Assembly (NCBI GenBank): GCA_021203665.1
Contig: JAJQAT010000148.1
Location: 1 to 33,979, forward strand
DNA from: Bacillota bacterium
GTDB lineage: Bacteria > Bacillota > Clostridia > UBA1381
Reading direction: 5' to 3'
DNA length: 33,979 nucleotides
The first letter of the stretch is position 1; every line of letters begins with the position of its first letter. This document shows positions 1 to 6,806 of the stretch, one piece after another. The notes beneath the pieces were generated by a model. It worked only from the letters and a program-made list of their open reading frames with translations. It made no database searches and was not told the origin of the DNA. The translations under genes and the position numbers were made by a program.

Positions 1-1429
1 TTTGCTGGGTGCTGGTCGCTGTAACAGTGCTGTTTGTTATTGTGATATTGCTGCCGGCACCGCTGTAGCCGCCGCCGATTCCCGCGCCGTTGCTTCCGCC
101 GGTCGCAGTCAGCTTGTCGGCTGTGGTGTCATTCGCGGTTGTTATTATAAGCGTGTTCGCGGTCGAGGTTTTCTGCAATCCCGCATAGTTTGAGGCGGTG
201 CTTGTCAGCGTATTTTCGCCGTCGAGCTTTACCGTGACGGTATTTTCGGTTTCGCCGCAGTCAATCTCAAGCGGAGACGTTGAACTGTTTGCCACACTCA
301 CGCCGCTAAGCGTAACCGTAACGTCACCGTCCGTTGCCGTAACCTTTATCGTATCGGAGGTCGCTGTCGCGCCGGAGGTCACCATTGAAACCGTATACTC
401 GCCGCTCTCGGTAATATTCAGAAGATTATCCGCATATGTATAGCCGTCGCTGTTTTCCGTGCTAACCCAAAATTCGCTTGTGTACTCCCCGACATAACAC
501 GGGTATGCCGATTTTGTCGAGCCGTCCGTATTGGCGAACACCGCGTACCCGCTCGCGGGTGTTATGCCGTAAACCGTCTGCTGTCCCGTCGTGTAGCTGT
601 CGGCAAAATAGCCGCCGGTGATGGTGACGGATGAACTGTCGCCGGAGTAACCCGTTCCTATAGCACTGCCGGATGTGGAATATGCGGTAATATATCCGGC
701 TTTTATTGTAACTGTGCCCGCACTGCTGCGTCCTCCGCCTATGCCTGCGCCGGCACTGGCGGTTGCCGTTACCGTGCCGCCGTTTATCGTGATATTGCTG
801 CCGGCACCGCCGCGACCTCCGCCTATGCCTGCGCCGTTGCCGGCGGTTGCCGTTACCGTGCCGCCGTTTATCGTGATATTGCTGCCAGAACCGTAGCTGC
901 CGCCGCCGATTCCCGCGCCGTACTGATTGCCGGTTACGGTGAGGCTGCCGGAGGTTTCGCCGTCACCCTCGGCGCTTGTGATTGTGAGCGAGTAATCCGA
1001 GCCTGTGCCTTTCTGCAATCCCGCATAATTACCGCCTGTTGCTGTGAGCGTGTTCGTGTTGCTCAACACTACCGTGACGTTAGCGGTTGAGTTTGAGTCA
1101 ATCAAAAACGGCGATGTGCTGCCGCTTTCGATATTCACGCCCGCGAGGTTGATTGTAACGTCCCCGTCCGTTGCCGTAATCGCTATTGTGTCGGAGGTCG
1201 CTGTGTCGGTGCCGCTCGTTTGCGATATGGTGTATGTACCGCCTTTGGATATGGTGAGCGTTGGACTTGAATAGCTGCACCCGTCCGTAACGTCGGTTGT
1301 AACCGTAAACGCGCCGTATTCCGTGCCGTCCGCGAGCACCGGTATCGTCGGAAACAGTGCCGCCGTCATTGCAAGCGCAGTGAGCAGGCTTAAAATTCGT
1401 CCTTTCGTTTTTGTTTTTATTTTCATCAT
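1..1429 (-). CDS. Secreted beta-helix-like repeat surface protein (3' end outside window)
   Basis: This frame is open from an ATG at 1429 to the left edge (476 codons) and is absent from the ORF track because its stop lies outside the window. The start is supported by an AAGGAGAGG site 6 bases upstream. It begins with a signal peptide (basic MMKIKTKTKGR, hydrophobic core LLTALAMTAALF, then PVLADG). The mature part has two related modules, at about residues 40-140 and 310-410. Each contains TATSDTI.(I/V)TATDGDVT, a strand ending in (N/T)LxGVxxxxxSTSP and a NYAGLQK motif. Glycine-rich repeats with a GAGIGGG core follow both modules. This pattern resembles the beta-helix carbohydrate-binding-like proteins (Cthe_2159-type) of clostridia. 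A role in surface adhesion or glycan binding is inference. No anchor can be seen because the C-terminus is missing. The plus-strand ORFs here are shadows. Confidence 0.85.
   Translation of the reverse strand, partial: MMKIKTKTKGRILSLLTALAMTAALFPTIPVLADGTEYGAFTVTTDVTDGCSYSSPTLTISKGGTYTISQTSGTDTATSDTIAITATDGDVTINLAGVNIESGSTSPFLIDSNSTANVTVVLSNTNTLTATGGNYAGLQKGTGSDYSLTITSAEGDGETSGSLTVTGNQYGAGIGGGSYGSGSNITINGGTVTATAGNGAGIGGGRGGAGSNITINGGTVTATASAGAGIGGGRSSAGTVTIKAGYITAYSTSGSAIGTGYSGDSSSVTITGGYFADSYTTGQQTVYGITPASGYAVFANTDGSTKSAYPCYVGEYTSEFWVSTENSDGYTYADNLLNITESGEYTVSMVTSGATATSDTIKVTATDGDVTVTLSGVSVANSSTSPLEIDCGETENTVTVKLDGENTLTSTASNYAGLQKTSTANTLIITTANDTTADKLTATGGSNGAGIGGGYSGAGSNITITNSTVTATSTQQ
758..895 (-). 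repeat. Tandem 84-base coding repeat (28-residue GAGIGGG unit)
   Basis: The stretch beginning GGCGGTTGCC at 758 recurs at 842, giving an 84-base period (28 residues, SNITINGGTVTATA followed by GAGIGGG). Diverged copies lie on either side and near the left edge. The near identity of the two copies at DNA level points to recent duplication, and copy number could vary between strains. Confidence 0.75.
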
Positions 1430-1495
1430 AATAGTCCTCTCCTTTTTTGATGATTTTATTTATATATAAAGGGCAATGCCCCGGTTGGTGTGATA

Positions 1496-1665
1496 AATTT
1501 TTGTTTAATGTACAATGTATAATGTAAAATGTACAATTATTGAGGCTTTTCAAGGCAGAGCCTTGAAAAGCATTTATATAGGGATTTTAAGGCTTTGCCT
1601 TAAAATCCTCACCTTCATTGTACATTGTAAATTGTACATTATACATTGTACATTAAGCAAAAATT
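1496..1665. mobile_element. MITE-like palindromic element with long terminal inverted repeats
   Basis: The 170-base non-coding block starts and ends with inverted copies of TAATGTACAATGTATAATGT (21 bases perfect). The match extends outward with one mismatch to AATTTTTG and inward with a second shared ATGTACAAT. The interior holds two perfect hairpins: GCTTTTCAAGGC-AGA-GCCTTGAAAAGC and GGATTTTAAGGC-TTT-GCCTTAAAATCC. There is no ORF, so any movement would need a transposase in trans. No clear target duplication is visible. It sits 6 bases after the luxR-type stop codon and upstream of the surface protein gene, so it may also act as a transcription barrier. Confidence 0.65.
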
Positions 1666-1671
1666 ACCACA

Positions 1672-2418
1672 TCAACAATTCCGCATTACCCCCATCAGCT
1701 CCCATTTTGACGCGGTGTTTGTTTTTCTGAAGATATTCTGCAAATGCTTTTGGACGGTATTGCGGCTTACGTCAATCATTTCGGCAATTTCATCATTGCT
1801 TTTATATTCCAAAACAAAGCTCAAAATTTCCGTTTCACGCGGGGTTAAATCGAATTTTTCGCAAAATTCGGATACGTCCGCGCGGACAGCTCCGTCCGAA
1901 TTATACAGCCGGTTCATAACCTTGTTAAGGTGCTGCCCCAATGCGCGCAGGTAAAACAGCTCGCTTTCGTCAAACGCGCCGTCGGTCTTTGTTCTGAAAA
2001 GCGTTAAAACGCCGAGCAGCCGCTCATTGTATACAATGCTGTATTGAATGTTGTCGTATATGTGATACTTTTTGTAGCAGCGTATATATATCGGGTCGCC
2101 GAGCCGCATCTCATCGGAACGGAGGTCGCTGTCACGAACGAGCGTCGGCTCCTTGCTGAGCGCGAGCCATAGGAGGTCGTCCTTGTCGGCGCAGCGAATA
2201 TACTCCTCCTCAGCCTCCGCAAAGCCGGCGGGATAACACATCGGCGCACCGAATATCACGCCGCCCTCCGACATTTCCGCGGGCATAATGCTCGCGTAGC
2301 TGAACGGAACAAGCATCTTAAGCCTCGGCAGAAAATTATTTTTTAAGTCCTCCTTTGTCTCGGCGGAGTACAGCTCATATACAACCGTGTTAAATATCAG
2401 AAAATCGTTTTTATACAT
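1672..2418 (-). CDS. LuxR-family transcriptional regulator
   Basis: The 248-residue protein carries a C-terminal LuxR/GerE helix-turn-helix at about residues 190-240 (LTPRETEIL, then SNDEIAEMIDVSRNTVQKHL). The N-terminal 170 residues resemble a GAF-like sensor fold but show no motif I can name, so the ligand is unknown. A GGAGG site 5 bases before the ATG supports the start. It is divergent from the putrescine/GABA operon and separated from it by a spacer with two dyads. It is therefore the obvious candidate regulator of that operon and probably of itself. That role is inferred from position. It lacks a receiver domain, so it is unlikely to be a phosphorylated response regulator. Confidence 0.88.
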   Translation of the reverse strand: MYKNDFLIFNTVVYELYSAETKEDLKNNFLPRLKMLVPFSYASIMPAEMSEGGVIFGAPMCYPAGFAEAEEEYIRCADKDDLLWLALSKEPTLVRDSDLRSDEMRLGDPIYIRCYKKYHIYDNIQYSIVYNERLLGVLTLFRTKTDGAFDESELFYLRALGQHLNKVMNRLYNSDGAVRADVSEFCEKFDLTPRETEILSFVLEYKSNDEIAEMIDVSRNTVQKHLQNIFRKTNTASKWELMGVMRNC

Positions 2419-2432
2419 AAAATCCTCCGTCC

Positions 2433-2450
2433 TGCCGCCTTACGGCGGCA
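2433..2450 (-). promoter_or_regulatory. Stable hairpin next to the regulator's ribosome binding site
   Basis: On the minus strand TGCCGCC-GTAA-GGCGGCA forms a 7-bp GC-rich stem capped by a GNRA tetraloop, ending 4 bases before the GGAGG of the LuxR-type gene. The leader from the predicted promoter is about 160 bases, long for such a gene. It could influence translation or message stability; no function is shown. Confidence 0.5.
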
Positions 2451-2583
2451 CAAATCATAGCGCGGAAAAGAAGCAAGCAGATTGCGTTTATGAGGAGCGC
2501 CGACGTATTGGTATACTTCAAGCCCCGAATAAGCGTAATATGCGCAGCTTATTTTTCGCGTTATCACCGTCCTTGTTACCTAT

Positions 2584-2612
2584 ATCATAGCACATCATAT
2601 ACTTAAAATCAA
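2584..2612 (-). promoter_or_regulatory. Promoter of the LuxR-type regulator gene
   Basis: On the minus strand TTGATT (2607-2612) and TATGAT (2584-2589) are separated by exactly 17 bases, a good sigma-70-type match. The -35 box lies inside the first dyad of the spacer, so a regulator bound there would block the gene's own promoter. Confidence 0.6.
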
Positions 2613-2637
2613 GTATATATACTCAAAAATCGGTATA
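2598..2637. promoter_or_regulatory. Tandem dyad operator between regulator and putrescine operon
   Basis: Two abutting 20-base elements, 2598-2617 and 2618-2637, share the form TATACT-N8-RGTATA. The first extends to a perfect ATATACTT-N6-AAGTATAT palindrome. Dyads of about 20 bases are typical of LuxR-family sites. They end 19 bases before the operon -35 box, a position suited to activation, and the first overlaps the regulator's own -35 box. Binding by the adjacent LuxR-type protein is inferred. Confidence 0.6.
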
Positions 2638-2656
2638 AATTTCTATAATTTAATAA

Positions 2657-2685
2657 TTGAAATTAAGAATAGAAGGCGGTATAAT
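2657..2685 (+). promoter_or_regulatory. Promoter of the putrescine/GABA operon
   Basis: TTGAAA (2657-2662) and a perfect TATAAT (2680-2685) are spaced by 17 bases. Transcription would begin near 2692, leaving a leader of roughly 85 bases before the first gene. Confidence 0.7.
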
Positions 2686-2710
2686 ACAGCTATAAACAGA
2701 GATGAAATAC

Positions 2711-2751
2711 AAAGGCGTATTCGCGGCATTGTCACGAGTACGCCTTTTTTA
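2711..2751 (+). terminator. Terminator-like hairpin in the operon leader (possible attenuator)
   Basis: AAAGGCGTA (2711-2719) pairs perfectly with TACGCCTTT (2739-2747). Four more pairs, one a G-U wobble, extend the stem inward to an 11-base loop, and TTTTTT follows. It lies between the promoter and the first gene, so it should end most transcripts unless something prevents it. The leader before it is only about 20 bases, too short for a known riboswitch aptamer. A protein antiterminator or a small RNA are alternatives. Confidence 0.65.
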
Positions 2752-2778
2752 TCTCAAAAATGAAAGGAAGCAAGAAAA

Positions 2779-4155
2779 ATGACTGATAAGGAAAAGGTAT
2801 TAAAGGACGTAAACAAAATTATAACTCTGATTAAAACGGACCGCAAGGACATTTCCGCGGAGGATAAAAAGATGATTGTCGAGGACACTCTCGACCATTT
2901 CAACAACTATGTAAGCCCGGGTTGGCTCAAGTACAGAAAGTCGGTTTCCTCCGACTCCGAGAACGGCGCGGTTGTGGAATGGACGGACGAGGGTGCTTAT
3001 TGCTACGGCTTAAACGGCGAAAGCGAAAAGTTTATCGACTGCCTCGGCGGATTCGGCATCTACACCTGCGGACACAGAAATCCGGAAATCCTCGAAACGG
3101 TAAAGGCGCAGCTTGACCACCAGGCACTCCATTCTCAGGAGCTTTTGGACCCGCTGAGAGGCTATCTTGCAAAGGCTGTCGCGGATATAACTCCGGGCAA
3201 TCTGCAATACTGCTTCTTCACCAACGGCGGCGCGGAGGCGGTTGAAATGGCGCTAAAGCTGGCGCGTATCGCAACCGGCGGACGCTGGTACATATCGACT
3301 GTCGGCGCGTTCCACGGAAAATCGATGGGCGCTATTTCAATGGGCGGCAAGGGCACATACAGAACGCCTTACGCTCCGATGGTTCAACAGGTTCAGCACG
3401 TACAGTACGGCGTCGCGGAGGACGTGAGAAAGGCTATCGTGAATTTACAGGCGGTAGGCGAAAAGGTCGCGGCTGTTATCCTTGAGCCGATTCAGGGCGA
3501 GGCGGGAGTTATTGTTCCGCCGGAGGGATATTTGAAGGAGGTAAGAGAAATCTGCGACGAAACCGGCGTAGCTCTTATATTCGACGAAATTCAAACCGGT
3601 ATGGGCAGAACCGGCACAATGTGGAGATGCGAGGCGGAGGGCGTCACGCCGGATATTATGACGTTCGGCAAGGCGTTCGGCGGCGGCATAATGCCGATTA
3701 CGGGCATCATATGCGACCCCAAGATGTGGACGCAGGACCTTATCGACAATCCGTGGCTTTTAGGCTCGCCCACGTTCGGCGGAAATCCGGTATGCTGTTC
3801 GGCGGCGCTTGCGACAATCAAGTATATGCTTGAAAACGACATTCCGGGCGTATGTAAGAGAAAGGGCGAAATCCTTAAAGCGGGACTTGAAAAGATGGCG
3901 GCGAAATATCCCGAGATTATTCAGGAGGTACGCGGAACGGGACTTATGCTTGCGGTTGAGTTCCACACCTGCGATTTGGGCTACGAAACGGCAAAGGGAC
4001 TTTTCGCAAGACGCGTTATGACCGCCGGTACACTTGTAAACGCCAAAACGATAAGATTTGAGCCTACCGCCGTCATCTCCGAGCAGGATATAGCGGACGT
4101 AATTTCACGTATGGACGAGGCTCTTGCTGACACAAAAAAGGCAATGGGAGTTTGA
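2779..4155 (+). CDS. patA: Putrescine aminotransferase
   Basis: A class III PLP aminotransferase of 458 residues, the length of E. coli PatA/YgjG (459). It shares with that enzyme VSPGWLKYRKSV-type, EFIDCLGGFGIYxxGHRNP-type, LHSQELLDPLR, GAFHGKSxGA, EPIQGEAGVI and QTGMGRTG segments. The PLP lysine is K298 in TFGKAFGGG, and the partner-subunit phosphate motif is SPTFGGNP. The reaction moves an amino group from putrescine to a 2-oxo acid, giving 4-aminobutanal (cyclising to 1-pyrroline) in the cytosol. AAAGGAAG precedes the ATG. It is the first gene of the operon. Cadaverine could be a second substrate. Confidence 0.92.
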   Translation: MTDKEKVLKDVNKIITLIKTDRKDISAEDKKMIVEDTLDHFNNYVSPGWLKYRKSVSSDSENGAVVEWTDEGAYCYGLNGESEKFIDCLGGFGIYTCGHRNPEILETVKAQLDHQALHSQELLDPLRGYLAKAVADITPGNLQYCFFTNGGAEAVEMALKLARIATGGRWYISTVGAFHGKSMGAISMGGKGTYRTPYAPMVQQVQHVQYGVAEDVRKAIVNLQAVGEKVAAVILEPIQGEAGVIVPPEGYLKEVREICDETGVALIFDEIQTGMGRTGTMWRCEAEGVTPDIMTFGKAFGGGIMPITGIICDPKMWTQDLIDNPWLLGSPTFGGNPVCCSAALATIKYMLENDIPGVCKRKGEILKAGLEKMAAKYPEIIQEVRGTGLMLAVEFHTCDLGYETAKGLFARRVMTAGTLVNAKTIRFEPTAVISEQDIADVISRMDEALADTKKAMGV

Positions 4156-4185
4156 TATTAATTTGATATAAAGGAGGATATGACT

Positions 4186-5667
4186 ATGGAACCGAAAAAA
4201 ATGTACATAAACGGCGAATGGGTCGAGGGCAGCTCCGGCAAAACCACAAGCGCGGTAAATCCCGCGAACGGCGAGGTGCTTGCCGAGATTACCTTGGGAA
4301 CCGTCGAGGACGCACGCAAAGCAATAGCGGCGGCAAAGGAATCCTTTTATACAACGCGCGAATGGCGCGATATGGATTCTCAAACGCGCGGAGATTATAT
4401 TCTGAAAATCGCCGACGCGATTGACGCGGAGCGCGATGAATTCGCGAGAATAGACAGTATGGATCACGGCAAGCCGTTAAGAGAGGCGGAGTGCGACGTT
4501 GACGACGCGATTCACACCTTCAGATATTACGCGAGCCTTATCAAAGCGCCCTACGGCGGCGTTTACGATGTAAACGAGGGCTTCGGAAAGATGCACTCCT
4601 TTACGGTGCATGAGCCTGTCGGAGTATGCGGACTTATCACACCGTGGAATTATCCCCTGCTTATGGGCGTATGGAAGCTTGCGCCGGCTCTTGCCGCGGG
4701 CAACAGCGTTGTGTATAAGCCAAGCTCAAACTGCGTGCTTTCGAGCATAAAGCTTTTTGAAATATTTGAAAAGGTCGGCTTGCCCAAAGGCTGCGCGAAC
4801 CTTGTATTGGGTCCCGGCGGAACCATAGGCAACGAGCTTGCCGAAAACAACGATGTGGATATGGTTACGTTTACGGGTTCGACCGAGGTCGGACAGAGCA
4901 TTATGCGCGCTGCGGCGGGCAACGTAAAGAAGATAGGTCTTGAGCTGGGCGGCAAATCGCCGAACGTAATCTTTGCCGACGCCGATATTGAGGGCGCGGT
5001 TGAATGGGCAATGATTGGAATTTTCTTAAATCAAGGCGAGATATGCTCCGCCGGCTCGAGAATTATTATAGAGGAAAGTATAAAGGACAAATTCGTTAAG
5101 CGGCTTGCGGAGCGCGCGAACGCGATAACGATAGGCAATCCGCTCGACAACCCCGATATGGGACCGCTTGTGTCGGAGAGCCATATGAATAAGGTGCTTT
5201 CGTACATCAAAAAGGGTATCGACGAGGGCGCGGCGCTTGTATGCGGCGGCGAAAGATATACCGAGGGCGAATGCGCAAAGGGATATTATGTGCGCCCGAC
5301 CGTGTTTGACAACTGCACGGACGATATGACTATTGTAAAAGAGGAGATTTTCGGACCCGTAGTAACCGTTCAGACCTTTAAGACCGAGCAAGAGGCTATC
5401 GATATGGCGAATAATACCGAATACGGACTTGCCGGCGCGGTATTCACCGCGGACGGAGCGAGGGCGCTTAGGGTTATCAAGGAAATCAGAGCCGGAATTA
5501 CGTGGATAAACTGCTATAATCCCTGCTTTAACGAGGCTCCCTGGGGCGGCTATAAAAAGTCCGGCATAGGCAGAGAGCTTGGCGTGCACGGCTTGGAGGA
5601 ATACCAGGAGATTAAGCAAATTAATATCAACCTCAATCCCGGAATTGTCGGCTGGTACGAGCATTGA
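4186..5667 (+). CDS. Aldehyde dehydrogenase, probably 4-aminobutyraldehyde dehydrogenase
   Basis: An NAD(P)-dependent aldehyde dehydrogenase of the betaine-aldehyde type. The TPWNYPL motif, the FTGSTEVG cofactor loop, catalytic E253 (ELGGKSPN) and nucleophile C287 (GEICSAGSR) are all present. The usual GQxC reads GEIC here. The track start at 4180 leaves only 2 bases after GGAGG, whereas the ATG at 4186 leaves 8 and is preferred (493 residues). Betaine and aminoaldehyde dehydrogenases are hard to separate by sequence. Its place between a putrescine aminotransferase and a 4-hydroxybutyrate dehydrogenase argues for oxidation of 4-aminobutanal to GABA. It starts 30 bases after patA. Confidence 0.85.
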   Translation: MEPKKMYINGEWVEGSSGKTTSAVNPANGEVLAEITLGTVEDARKAIAAAKESFYTTREWRDMDSQTRGDYILKIADAIDAERDEFARIDSMDHGKPLREAECDVDDAIHTFRYYASLIKAPYGGVYDVNEGFGKMHSFTVHEPVGVCGLITPWNYPLLMGVWKLAPALAAGNSVVYKPSSNCVLSSIKLFEIFEKVGLPKGCANLVLGPGGTIGNELAENNDVDMVTFTGSTEVGQSIMRAAAGNVKKIGLELGGKSPNVIFADADIEGAVEWAMIGIFLNQGEICSAGSRIIIEESIKDKFVKRLAERANAITIGNPLDNPDMGPLVSESHMNKVLSYIKKGIDEGAALVCGGERYTEGECAKGYYVRPTVFDNCTDDMTIVKEEIFGPVVTVQTFKTEQEAIDMANNTEYGLAGAVFTADGARALRVIKEIRAGITWINCYNPCFNEAPWGGYKKSGIGRELGVHGLEEYQEIKQININLNPGIVGWYEH

Positions 5668-5681
5668 TGGGAGTGTTGGAA

Positions 5682-6794
5682 ATGAAACAATTCAGTATCG
5701 CGCCGAAGATAATAACGCTTGATTCCTGCGGCGAATTCATAGATAAATTGGGCATAAACGAGAATGACCTTGTTATCACGATAGAGGTTACGTGGAGCGC
5801 GTATTTTAAAGGCATTAAAGCCGGAACGGTAATTTTCATCGAGAATTACGGCTCGGGCGAGCCGACCGATGAAATGATTACGAGAATAGCCGCGGACATA
5901 AAAAAGCCGTACAAGCGCGTCATAGCGATTGGCGGCGGAACGGTTATAGACTGCGCAAAGCTGTTCGCACTCGAAACGCTTTTACCCGTTACGGATTTGT
6001 TCGACAGGAAAATTCCGGCTGTAAGGGACAAGGAGCTGATTCTTGTTCCCACGACCTGCGGAACAGGCTCGGAGGTAACGAACATATCGATTTTGGAGTT
6101 TAAAAAACGGCATACAAAATTTGGTCTTGCCTCTGATGCGCTGTATGCCGACGCGGCGGTGATAGTGCCGGAGCTGCTTTATAAGCTGCCGTTTAAGGTA
6201 TTCGCCGCAAGCTCGATAGACGCGCTTGTACATTCGGTTGAAAGCTATCTTTCGCCGAAAGCCGCGCCGATTTCAAGAATGTTTTCGCTTAAGGCAATGA
6301 CGATGATTTTAAACGGCTACAAAAAAATCGAATCGGACGGCAAGGACGCGCTTAAAGCACTTCTCCCCGACTTCTGCCTTGCGTCGACTATGGCGGGAAT
6401 CGCTTTCGGCAATGCCGGCTGCGCCGCGGTTCACGCGATGAGCTATCCGCTCGGTGCGGCGTTCCATGTTCCGCACGGCGAATCGAATTACGCAATGTTC
6501 ACTGGCGTGTTCAAAAAATATATGGAAATAAACCCCGACGGCGCGATAAGGGAGCTTAACGCCGCCATAGCCGCCGTTCTCGGCTGCGGCGCGGAAGATG
6601 TGTATGACGAGCTTGAGCGCCTGCTTAACGGCTCGATTTTGCAGAAAAAGCGGTTAAGCGAGTACGGTATGACAAATGAAATGATTGAGGAATTTACCGA
6701 TTCCGTTATCGAAAACCAACAGAGGCTGCTCGGGAATAATTATGTTTTTCTTGACAGAGCGGCGCTCATTGAAATATACACTAAACTTATGTAA
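5682..6794 (+). CDS. 4hbD: 4-hydroxybutyrate dehydrogenase (iron-containing alcohol dehydrogenase)
   Basis: A group III iron-dependent alcohol dehydrogenase. It has the GGGTVID nucleotide-binding motif, PTTCGTGSEVTN, and metal-ligand region histidines in DALVHSVE, AVHAMSYPLG and HVPHGESN. From memory it aligns almost end to end with Clostridium kluyveri 4HbD, including IVPTTCGTGSEVTN-type, KRRHTKxGxASDxLYA and ADSVIExQQRLL-type stretches. It should reduce succinate semialdehyde to 4-hydroxybutyrate with NADH. The track start is a TTG at 5664, but the ATG at 5682 has GGGAG 8 bases upstream, matches the family's MK... start and gives 370 residues. A start at 5667 overlapping the previous stop (TGATG) is the alternative. 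Confidence 0.88.
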   Translation: MKQFSIAPKIITLDSCGEFIDKLGINENDLVITIEVTWSAYFKGIKAGTVIFIENYGSGEPTDEMITRIAADIKKPYKRVIAIGGGTVIDCAKLFALETLLPVTDLFDRKIPAVRDKELILVPTTCGTGSEVTNISILEFKKRHTKFGLASDALYADAAVIVPELLYKLPFKVFAASSIDALVHSVESYLSPKAAPISRMFSLKAMTMILNGYKKIESDGKDALKALLPDFCLASTMAGIAFGNAGCAAVHAMSYPLGAAFHVPHGESNYAMFTGVFKKYMEINPDGAIRELNAAIAAVLGCGAEDVYDELERLLNGSILQKKRLSEYGMTNEMIEEFTDSVIENQQRLLGNNYVFLDRAALIEIYTKLM

Positions 6795-6806
6795 AGGAGT
6801 AAAAAA

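Noticed and set aside
1098-1553. Minus-strand ORF of 151 codons overlapping the surface protein start
   Set aside because: It is out of frame with the signal-peptide gene, begins inside the MITE-like element, and ends in Arg/His-rich shadow sequence.
4180-4185. Track start of the aldehyde dehydrogenase at 4180
   Set aside because: It leaves just 2 bases after GGAGG. The in-frame ATG at 4186 has normal 8-base spacing.
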